This document shows, one piece after another, positions 45,601 to 57,600 of a stretch of DNA of 64,000 bases. The DNA lies in NCBI GenBank assembly GCA_949752735.1, contig OX457053.1, forward strand, positions 8,111,813 to 8,175,812, given 5' to 3'. The stretch's first letter is position 1. Each line of letters begins with the position of its first letter. This DNA comes from Lumbricus terrestris (lineage: Eukaryota > Annelida > Clitellata > Crassiclitellata > Lumbricidae). The position numbers and the translations under genes are program-made. Below the pieces are notes generated by a model, which searched no databases, was not told the DNA's origin, and was given only the letters and a program-made list of their open reading frames with translations.

Positions 45601-48600
45601 GTTTTATTGTAAAATGTACAATCTAGACAATCATGTTAGCTTTGCATCTATTCATAAACGGATTTGTTTTAAGAGCTTTTATCGAATTTGTTCACGACCC
45701 GTCTGAGAAAATAATGAAGCAAGGAGTCATCTCACCCGCTATTTATGTAGCCATCAAGATGAGGTCAGTTTTTAAGCAATTCTACTAGATCATTTCGATG
45801 TCTGAATATTTTACTTTGCACATTAAGTAATGAAGATGTGATAAGTCAGAGACTGTCACAAGTTGCCCTTCTTAATATCATTAGGCCCATTGTTGTAGGC
45901 TTATATATTGTATCTATATTGTGCTGTCATATATATTGTGTGCTTAAATGAAAGTTGGACAATAGCAATATATGAGCTACTTAGTTAAGTGCCACATAAT
46001 AATCTAGGTATTATAATGTATGGATGGCCGTCGGGTTCTGAAGGTGTGTCGGGGGTAAACGTACTCCCTCTGCAAGACCACTATATAAAGCAGAGACAGG
46101 ACTGCCTGAGAGTGAGTCGTGAGTGAGCCGGGGTCAGTCGTCAGAGAGTCGTCGGTCGGAGATGCGAAGTTGGCGAGTGGGCATGCACACTGAACTAAAG
46201 CCGAAGAAAGTTGCAGTGTAAGAAAGGAGCACAATATGTTTTCTTGTTACATCCTCTCTCTGGTAGTTTTATATGGCATCTTGTTATGCAATGGCAAATA
46301 TAGAATTCTTGTCTATGTGTTTGATAATATATCAGAGAGCAATTATAACTTATAGCACTCTTTGAGACATGAAACAGGGACATGGACTTCGAAATTAGTT
46401 CAAATATAAAAGACCGGATTATATTGCCACTTTAGGTAGCTCTTGGTTTGACTCTCAAGGCCAGCATCTTAAGTAACAAGATTCACTAATGCATTAAGAA
46501 GTTTCATTAAAGTGGCTTTGCATGCTTATTCTCTCACATTGCTTATCTGGACTGCTCTGTGCTCCAGCTGTGGCTTAATTGCAGTTTAGTCCTGATATCC
46601 ATCACTCATTGACTTACTCATTAGCTAGGTTCCTGATGGGATGATTGGCTCGCTGACTATGACTGAGTTTGTTTTGTTTTTGGTATAGATCAGAGGTATT
46701 TCTGACTCGCAAGGTGCTCTCTACAGAGAAGAAATTGAAAACTTGTTCACACAGTGCAACGGACGACAACCCAAAGTTCACTTTAGGGATAGCAGGTAGC
46801 CCTACTTGCAATTAGTAACATCTAATTCTGTGGCATTCAGTTATCCATAATTTAACCTCAGTATCATACTCTGAAGAGTTTCTGTTTAGGCATCATGATT
46901 AATCTTAAACTTGTCTGTGCCAATGTGCTGGTATTATTCTTACTCGTTTGATTGCACAGTTTTAATCTAAAATGTACAATCTAGACAATCGTGTTAGCTT
47001 TGCATCTATTCGTAAACGTATTTGTTTTGAAGATGTTTCGTCGAATTTGTTAACCATGAGAAGACAGTGAAGCCAGGAATGATTCCACCTGCGATTTACA
47101 TAGCCATCAAGATGAGGTCAGTTTTTAAGCAATCCTGCTAGATCATTTCGATGTCTGAATATTTTACTTTGCACATTAACATTAAGTAATAAATATGTGA
47201 TAAGTCAGAGACTGTCACGAGTTGCCCTTCTTAATATCATTAGGCCCATTGCTGTAGGCTCATATATAGTATCTATATTGTGCTATGTCATATATATTGT
47301 GTGCTTAAATGAAAGTTGGACAATAGCAATATATGAGCTACTTAGTTAAGTGCCACATAATAATCTAGGTATTATAATGTACCGATGGCCGTCGGGTTCC
47401 AAAGGTGTGTCGGGGGTAAACGTCGTCCCTCTGCAAGACGACTATATAAAGCAGAGACAGGACTGCCTGGGAGTGAGTCGTGAGTGAGCCGGTGGCAGTC
47501 GTCAGAGAGTCGTCGGTCGGAGATGCGAAGTTGGCGAGTGGGCATGCACACTGAACTAAAGCCGAAGGAAGTTGCAGCGTAAGAAAGGAGCACAATATGT
47601 TTTCTTGTTACATCCTCTCTCTGGTAGTTTTATATGGCATCTTGTTATGCAATGGCAAATATAGAATACTTGTCAGCCATCTATGTGTTTGATAATATAT
47701 CAGAGAGCAATTATAACTTATAGCACTCTTTGAGACATGAAACAGGGACATGGACTTCGAAATTAGCTCAAATATAAAAGACCGGATTATATTGCCACTT
47801 TAGGTAGCTCTTGGTTTGACTCTCAAGGCCAGCATCTTAAGTAACAAGATTCACTAATGCATTAAGAAGTTTCATTAAAGTGGCTTTGCATGCTTATTCT
47901 CTCACATTGCTTATCTGGACTGCTCTGTGCTCCAGCTGTGGCTTAATTGCAGTTTAGTCCTGATATCCATCACTCATTGACTTACTCATTAGCTAGGTTC
48001 CTGATGGGATGATTGGCTCGCTGACTATGACTGAGTTTGTTTTGTTTTTGGTATAGATCAGAGGTATTTCTGACTCGCAAGGTGCTCTCTACAGAGAAGA
48101 AATTGAAAACTTGTTCATACAGTGCAACGGACGACAACCCAAAGTTCACTTTAGGGATAGCAGGTAGCCCTACTTGCAATTAGTAACATCTAATTCTGTG
48201 GCATTCAGTTATCCATTTCACCTCAGTATCATACTCTGAAGAGTTTCTGTTTAGGCGTCATGATTGATCTTAAACTTGTCTGTGCCAATGTGCTGGTATT
48301 TTTCTTACTCGTTTGATTGCACAGTTTTATTCTAAAATGCACAATCTAGACAATCAGGTTAGCTTTGCATCTATTCATAAACGGATTTGTTTTTAAGAGC
48401 TCTTATCAAATTCGTTCGTGATCCATCAGAGAAGATGAAGCTGGGAGTCGTCTCACCCGCTGTTTACTGTAGCCATAAAAATCAAGTCAGTTTTTAAGCA
48501 ATTCTACTAGATCATTACGATGTGTGAATATTTTACTTTGCACATTAAGTAATGAAGATGTGATAAGTCAGAGACTGTCACGAGTTGCCCTTCTTAATAT

Positions 48601-51600
48601 CATCAGGCCCATTGTTGTAGGCCTATATATGGTATTTATATTGTGCTATGTCATATATATTGTGTGCTTAAATGAAAGTTGGACAATATCAATATAAATT
48701 ATGAGCTACTTAGTTAAGTGCCACATAATAATTATTTTCTTATTTATTATAATGCACCGATGGCCGTCGGGTTCCGAAGGTGTGTCGGGGTAAACGTTGT
48801 CTGTCTGCGAGACGACTGTATAAAGCAGAGACAGGACTGCCTGGGAGTGAGTCGTGAGTGAGCCGGGGTCAGTCGTCAGAGAGTCGTCGGTCGGAGAAGT
48901 GCAGTTGGTGAGTGGGCATGCACACTGAACTAAAGCCGAAGAAAGTTGCAGCGTAAGAAAGGAGCACAATGGTGCTACCGGTCGAGAACGGAGCACAATG
49001 GTGCTACCGGACGAGAACGGAGCACAATGGTGCTACCGGACGAGAACGGAGGTGCTGCCGGACGAGAACGAAGCACAACGGTGTAAACAGACGAGAACGG
49101 GGTCAGAAAGAGCGAACACTTCGCCGCTTTTTTCCCGTCACTTCTATGCCACTTCTCCGCCACGTCTATGACAGACGTGGGCTGTGTCTGAAAGAGCGGA
49201 AACTTCTCCGTCATTTCTACGACAGACGGTGCCGGAAGGAACTGGCACTTCTCTACAAGACGCGGTCTGTGGTCACAGCTGTAATGCAGGCAGGGCTGCA
49301 ATTGTCGACGTTGGGTCCATCTTCCATTCTGGAACGAGGACCAATGGACGAATCCGACCTCAGAACGAGGCCACCAAACCAGACCAGTGAAGAAACTGTA
49401 AGAACGGGAGCGTGGGTGATATTTCCACCGGAATCCACCCGTTGTTGGGGGGCCTTTGGAAGGACACAGCCATCGATTAGGTCAATATATATAGGTTTAG
49501 ATTAGTGATGATTCTGTATGCTCTACATGTATATGTCTTTAAGTTCATTTTTCAGTTGTTTTTTCCTCAATAATTCTCTAAAACGAGTCTTGTGCTGTGT
49601 TTTAGTCTAATACCTCGATAACAATCTTAAACACCCTAGCCTAAGACTAGGCTAAGACTATCTCGCGATTAACATAACTCATGACAGAGACAGCCTGCTG
49701 AGATGTACAATATTGTCATGGTGAAATATGGGAACAATGTATCCTATGGCATTTATGATATATTTTTGTGTGTTGCTCCTGTTTCTTATGTTGCCCTTTT
49801 CTTTTGATTTGCATGTGGCTTTAGACTGAGTCGCCTACCTTTAGAAATTGATGCCTAGATAGTGGAAACGCATCTCAACCAAATAATTACCGATGATCTG
49901 ATGTAAGGCAGATGGATTGTCTTATCTAATGCTCTGCTTCATGTTTTTAGATTGGCCACTGAATAGAAATTATATTGTTCCTAAGAATCTGTTGTATATT
50001 TGGTTTTTTATGATTTGATTTTATGTCATAAGGTAGCAAGTGACAATAAATCAAGATATCAGTTGAGACTGAACTATTGTTCAACCCTATAATTCGGTTT
50101 TTAATGTGGCTAATAGGCTTTGTTTACAATAATGTGTAAGACACGGGTAATTGTTCTTCCAGAAAGCAGCTAGTAAATGTGTGGAATAGACCTGGGAGTC
50201 GACCCCAAAAAGTCGACTTGGTCATCCCAAGTCGGGTCGGGTCGTTTCTGCTCACCGCAACTGACCCCAAGTCGAATTTTGTAGATAGAAGTCACTTGAA
50301 GTTGTTTTTACCTCAAGACGACTTAAACCGACTTGAGACACAAACAAGGGCGGATCCAGGGGGGGCCAATCCGGCCATGGTCCCCCCCATTTAAAAATTG
50401 CATGGGACGTGGCCCCCCCATTTGGTTTCAACAAGTACTTTTTTTTCCCAAAAATTGGCCGATGACTAAAAAAAAAAAAAAAAAAAAAAAAAGTCATCAG
50501 TTTTTTCAGCGGTCAAAAAAATTTTTTCGCCGGCAACACCAAAAATTTTGGCCCCCCCTTCGAAAATTTCTGTATCCGCCCTTGGACACAAATATGTTAA
50601 ATTTGGCACTTCAAACCAATGATTTAAGCAGCTTTTGTTGCCTAGTGTGTTCACAAGAATGAATGAGGCCTTTGTTAAACAGAGACTTAGGCCTAGGTTA
50701 GGCTACTGATTATTTTGCCGGTAGGCTATCGTGCAGAGTGCAGACTGCCGTCTGCCGATCTATTCATATAATTTGTAATTTTATGCTTAAACGTCACGCT
50801 TAGGCATGCGCTTAATTGGAATGATGAAACAAAATGTCACTAAAATATTAGCACGTGTGCTTATCAAGCAATCAGCGAACTTCTAGTGGTCGGTGAATTC
50901 GGCGCAAAGAAAGCTGGATCTACAAGGCATATAATAAATCGATAATTTGGCGATATTTTGGAGAGCTAAATCTGGAGTCGTCTGCAGACGGAAAACTATT
51001 GTAGGACCAATTGTACAATGAAAGACCAGTGGCGGCGCTACGCCAGGGCATGGCAGGGCAAATGCCCTGGTGAAAAAGCCTTTGCCCTGGCTGTTCCCCT
51101 GGTCGTTGCCCTGCCAGAAGCTTTAGCCTGGGAGAATTTGTTCTACCATATTGCTTCTTACTGTTCACGTCCGTCCGCTCTCTGGCAGGGCAAAAGTTCT
51201 GGCATGGCAAAATTCTGGCGGGGCAAAAGTTCATAAAGAGAAAAAAATCTGGCAGGGCAATTTTCTGGCAGGGCAAAAGTTCTGGCAGGGCAAAATTCTG
51301 ACAGGGTTAAGACCGTAAAATTTTGGCATTCAAACGTTCTGACAGGAAAAAATTCTGGCAGGGCAAAAATTCTGGTGGGACAAAAGTTCTTGCAGGGAAA
51401 ATTCTGTTGCTGTTTGTCCACATTGCCGTATACAACTAACAGCGTATGCCCAGCTGTCGCTTTATTGTTTTTCAAATGAAGCGTAAGCATTTTTTGACAA
51501 TAGACCTAGCCTATAGGCCCTATGCCCGACTCCGTTAGGACCGTTACTTCATTTGCTGAACGCTTTGCTTTCGAAATGCTACTCGAAAGAGGATTTGCAA

Positions 51601-54600
51601 TGATTCACTAAGTCACAGAGAGTGGTCTACAGGTTGGGCCATAAAATGACCCTAAAGTTTTTTGCCCATAATCTTGGCCAGAGGTAGTAATTTTAAATGA
51701 AATTTTACAGGTTTAAAGACAATTCATATTAACACAAGTCATGATGGCCAGATTTCATTAAAATATTCAGACAGAACAAAGGTTATCATATATCACTTTT
51801 AGTGAGACCACTCACTGTTATATGACGATTCAAAACATGACGCAGCAAAAAGTAACAAAAAACGAATTTATTAAGTAACACCTCAAATAATTGGTGTCAA
51901 ATAAACTTGTTATTGACAGAAAATCGTTATTATTATTTAGATAAAAGCAGGTAACAGCAGAGCTGCAAGTGGCTGTGACATCATTTAGCAAGATGACTGT
52001 TAAGTTGATAGGCTAAATAACAAAATTCTGATTAGTAATTTTGTTTTTAAAATAATGAAATCAAAATTTCTATGAAATTAAAATTCCAAAGGTGTCGATG
52101 GCAGGCAAAATTTTTATTCATAGCCTACACTTCCTGAACAAGGCCTTGGAGATAAAGCTATAATCGGCGCTTAATCTGATAAACCGTGATTGCAGATAAA
52201 TGAAGAGCTAACTTGAAATTGAGAGTTAAGAGATGTGCCGCTGATGAAAGGAGATCGGTTCAACGTTAATATTTCTGCACTGGTTTCATTGAGGATCGAG
52301 AACCAATGGTTCAAAATATCCGGATTTGAACCCGATGATTTTATCAACTGTGGAGAGCTATTGCTCGAGAAATACCGCAATCTGCAGCCAAGACCATGAA
52401 CGATAAGAGACTGAAAATTGATGGTTGCATTGGAGTTGATTGGGAAGATTTATCTATGGAACACATCACCAAGTCCATCCTCAAATCTGTGCAAAAGACT
52501 CAAAACAAGTGTGGGCATTGGTGGTGGACACATTGAACACAGTGTGATGTACTATCACGTTAATTTGATAACAACAATATTATTATTTGAGATGAGAGAT
52601 AGAAATCCTTTGTTGCTACTTTTTGTTGCATTATGTTTTTGATTCGTCGAAAAGTCGGCTGTCTCACTAAAAGTGATATAACTCTTGTTCTGTTTGAAAT
52701 ATTGCGGTGAAATCTGGCCACTCTGCGTAAATATGAATTGTCTTTAAGCTGCAAAATTGTATTAATTTTTTTACTTATGGCCAAGCTATTGGCAAACACT
52801 TTAGGGGGGGTCTTTTTTATGACCCACCCTGTATAAAGATTTCCTTTTCAAATGTCAAAGTGTTTGGTTTTATGGCTTCGCCCATTTGATCCTCTGACCA
52901 AACGTCTCCGTTTTTATGCTTATTTTAGCGGGTAATTGAAAATGTACTGCATTTAAATGATCTGTTCAAAAAGACACCAATTCTTTATAAATGTATGATA
53001 TAATTGAAACTATTAAATACACAATACAATTACGCAATATTCCTATTTACTTATTTGGCGTATCACTAATTATAATTATCTTTTAGCTTATCTGTGCTCC
53101 ACAGTTGAGATATATGACATGTCGTTTCTGTAGTGTAAAACGGCCTTGAAATAGTTCTGCAGATTCTCTGTAGATTCACTGAATGAAGATTAGCAACCCG
53201 GTGCTATATTTGAAGAAATAGTTCTGCTGATTCTCCGTAGATTCACTGAATGAAGATAAGCAACCTCGTGCTATATTTGAAGAAGGATAATGAGATACTG
53301 TCAAGCTGTGGAATCCAGATCGAATACCAGACAAGACAATATTCAATACTTCCGTAGCATCAAATTATCACACTCCAACCAATGAGAACTTCCTTCCCAA
53401 TTGAAAATGACCTTGAAATGTCAACCAGAGACAACGAGCCCAAAATCGTTTCTCAACACACGAATATCGTCTCACCAACCGTCACAATCACAATGTAGAC
53501 TTCACGGACGTTAGAATTCGCAACTTCGAATTTCTAAATCGCCTCTACTCTCACACGAATGCCTCGTACTGTTTTACGACCAGATACGAGCATAATCCTC
53601 ATCCTCACCATTGAATAAACTTCAAATGAATTGCCAGACACAACTGGGCAACCATCTTTCTCCATGTTCATGTAAGGAATCACCGTTTTATGTTGAATTT
53701 CAATGACGTGGCTATTTCCATTCAATTCTGTCCGTTACGCTCATTTCGATGCTTTTTATTGGTTACGCGTCGATGCAAATGTTTTCGCTTACGTAAGCGT
53801 CCATAGTAACCACTTGACGTCACCTTGACTGCCTCACTCATGTACGCAAGATTCGTGGTCTCCTAGTTACTAATCCACTAGACGCCAAATTATTAATCTA
53901 GATACGCCGACTAAATTATCTAGCTTAACTCCTACTTAGAATTAACATATAATATCAGACAAGTTAGTTTGATAGATAATAGCGATTTAATACGCTACAA
54001 ATACCCCTCCTTCAAAAGTCTGTAATCAGGCTTTACAATCTCACCTAATTATCTATCAACTAAATTTCTATCAACTTCCTTATTCTATCTTACACAACAA
54101 TACAACATTACTGAACTTCTTATCTACATTATTATAATACATTACTGATATATTTAAGTACTAGGTAATTCCTCTACTCAAATAATCAGACATAACATTA
54201 TTGCTTCCCTTGATATATCGTATCGTAAAGCAATAATTTTGAAGTGCTAGACTCCACCTCATGACTCTCGCATTTCTCATCCTTCCTTCCTTCATGTACT
54301 GTAGTCCGCAGTGGTCCGTCTCTATCACAAACTGCTTTCCACACAAGTACCTGTCAAACCGACTAATTCCCCACATTATCGCTAGACATTCTCTCTCCTC
54401 AACTGAATATCTCGTCTCTCTTTCCAATAATTTCCTACTCGCATATGCAATCGGGTGGTTTATCCCTTCATACTGCTGTATCAGGACGCAACCTATTCCT
54501 CTTCCTGATGCATCCGTTTGAATCACGAATTCCTTTTCCAAGTTTGGTAACTTCAGTATCGGTGTTTTAGCCAGTGCTGCTTTCAGCTTACTAAAACTCT

Positions 54601-57600
54601 CATCTAATTCTTCGTTCCAATCAACATTATTAGCTGCTGACTTCTTTGTCAAATCACTTAATGGTGTCATCAGTTCAGCACAATGAGGAATAAATTTTCT
54701 GTAGTAATTTATCGCTCCCAAAAAACTTCTTATTTGTTTCTTCGTTTTCGGTTGTGGCATCTCCACAATCTTATCTATCGATTCTCCTTTAGGACTAATG
54801 TCGTCGTTGTTTAACGTGTGACCCAAGAAATCTATGCGACCATAGCCTAATGAACATTTCTTTGGTTTCAAAGTCAGGTGAGCATCTCTCACTCTTTGAA
54901 AAAATTCTCGTAAAATCTTCATATGTTTAGTCCATCCTTCTGTATGAGCTAGTATGTCATCAACATAACTCTCCAGATTCTCGGTTCCATGCAAAATCTT
55001 TCTTATCAGTCTATTATAGCTTGAAGCACTATTTACCAATCCAAATGGTAGAACGTTGAATTTATACAACCCACTCGCACAAATGAAAGTCGTATAATCT
55101 TTTGATTCTTCGCTCATTGGAATTTGCCAATACCCTTTGCAAAAATCAAACTTGCTATATATTTTGCTGCCACTCAGTTTATTGAAGATATCCTCGTTTG
55201 ACATCATCGGCTCTGGATCAAAAACTGTCACTTTGTTCAATTGCTTATAGTTGCAGCAAAGTCTATTGCTTCCATCAGCCTTCTTAACAACAACAAGCGG
55301 TGCTGCGTATGCTGCTTCTGATCTTTCTATTATCCCATTCTCTAACATTATCTCAATTTCCTTATCAATTTCAGACTGTAGATGATACGGTGTTGGATAA
55401 GCTTTCATCCTAACAGGTTCATCACTCGTAAGATGAATCTCGTGTTTCACCATGTCAGTTCTTCCTGGTTTATCTGTAAATATGTCTTGATATTCTCTCA
55501 GTAATTTCTCCAATTCACCTCTCTGTTCATCTTTTAATTGTGGATTAATATCAACATCCTTGTAAGTCTCAGTTTGCTTACTGACATACAGGTTTAATAT
55601 CTCCTCCTCTTCGTCTTCACCTTCTCTACCATCATGTACAATAGCTGACACATATGCTATTGTCTCAGAACCTGACAATTCTTCTTCACTCCTCTCGTAA
55701 TATCTCTTTAGTATGTTGATGTGGTATGTTTTCAGTTTTCCACCATCAACCTCAACTTTATAATCGTAATCGCCGATTTTCCCTCTGACTACAAATGGTC
55801 CTTGCCATTTAACAAGCATCTTATTATTACAACTCGGCAGTAACAATAGGACTTTATCACCTATCTCCAGTTTTCTATATCGTGCCTTTTTATCGTAGTA
55901 TTTCTTGTTCTTCGCATTAGCTTTGTGAATTGCTTTCTGCGCCATGTTACACGTTTCCTCTATACGTTCTCGTAGATCCGTCATATATGTGTACACATCC
56001 TTCACCTCGTCTTCCACTTTTTCATTTGTCCACAGTTCCTTCAATATCTGTACCGGACCTCTACATGATCTTCCGAAGATTAATTCGAAAGGCGTGTATC
56101 CGTGGCTCTCGTGTACAGTATCTCGTAATGCGAAAAGTAGTGGTGCCAAGTACCTGTCCCACTCTTTTACTTGTTCACCTATCAGTTTTCTCAGTGTAGT
56201 CTTAATCGTTCCATTAAGACGTTCTACACAACCGTTTCCCATCGCGTGGTATGGACTTGCCATCGTATGCTTGATTAATAACATTTTGTTTACTTCGGCC
56301 ATTAGTTCTGACGTAAACTGGCTCCCTCTATCTGTATGAATTCTTTCTGGTACGCCCATCCGACAGTAAAAGTAAAACAAGGCTTCCGCCACTTCCTCGG
56401 TACTTATTCCTTTCAACGGTATCGCTTCAGGATACCTGGTGCTTAAGTCGATAATCGTTAATACATAACGATATCCTCTCATAGACATTGGCTCTATGGC
56501 TCCTATGATGTCCACACAGACATGCTTGAACGGCACATCCAGCACTGGAAGATGTCCCATCGGTGCCTTGTAATTCACTTTCTTATCTACTGCTTTCTGG
56601 CATACATCACAACTTAATATATATCGCCGAACTTCTTGATTTATCCCTGGCCAATAAAATTCATTCACAATTTTATCGTGAGTCTTCTTCATGCCTAGAT
56701 GAGCTGACAGTAGCGAGTTATGTGCTACAGCTAGAACTTTGTTTCTCAACTGTTTCGGAACCATCAACTGCCACTTCGCTTCATCTTTCAATACTTCCTT
56801 CCATCTCCGGTACAACAATCCATCTTTCTTTACGTACAGCACTTTTTCTGTACTCTTCTCATCGCCATTCCACTCAGATGCTTTATCCCAGTAACTCTTC
56901 AATGTTTCATCTGTCTTCTGTAATTCCTTTATTTCTTTTGTGGTTATATTCAGGTCGGGCATTTCTGTGACCTTGAGTGGTTTATATTTCACCACTTTCT
57001 TCGACTCAGCTCTCGTTTCTATCGCTGCTGTCGTTTGATGTGCGTCACTGTTCATGACGTCATCACTTACAACTTTCTCTATTACGTCATCATATTCCGT
57101 GCTCATTTCATCACTCTCAAATCTTACTGTCTTCTTGGCATCTTGCCAACGTGAATTAGCATTCACATTTCTCTTGAGTATTCCTTTATACTCAACTTTT
57201 TCTTGTTTCTCACTCATAATCGTCCCATTCACTTTCTCTCCTTTGTCACAATTAATTATATTTTCATCCGTGTTCTCATTCGTTACTGTATATTTTAACC
57301 CTCTCACGCGTCCAATAATTATCGGCTTTACTGGTTCGTCCATAACCATTGCCTCAACTTCACCAGTAAAATACTCACTCTCAATGTTTACATGGGCTGT
57401 AGGAAAACACCTTAAGCTCCCATCAACTAGGATGCAGTGCGTTTCCTTCCCAGTTAAATCACTATCTCTGATTAGCGATCTCCTCACGATACATGTACTC
57501 GCTCCAGAATCGTAAAGACAATTGGCGTCTACGCCATTGACCTTCGCTTGACATTCGTCTATACTTTCAATGTCAATGCAACCATCTTTCCGTTCTGTAA

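Larger units (their letters stand above)
44875..48970. repeat. Tandem triplication of a 1.36-kb unit carrying two TDRD9 exons
   Basis: The units are 44875-46235, 46236-47596 and 47597-48970. The first two are each 1361 bp. Each starts atgttttcttgttacatcct and ends agaaaggagcacaat, and contains exons A and B plus an LTR-like promoter segment. Copies 2 and 3 are closer to each other than to copy 1. Confidence 0.93.

Noticed and set aside
48969..49505. 178-codon Arg-rich open frame
   Set aside because: It arises from the 28-bp repeat and GC-rich LTR-like sequence; no domain is recognisable.
53534..53725. 63-codon minus-strand frame, repeated at 60073-60264
   Set aside because: It is part of both LTRs and shows no protein pattern; identity only reflects LTR identity.
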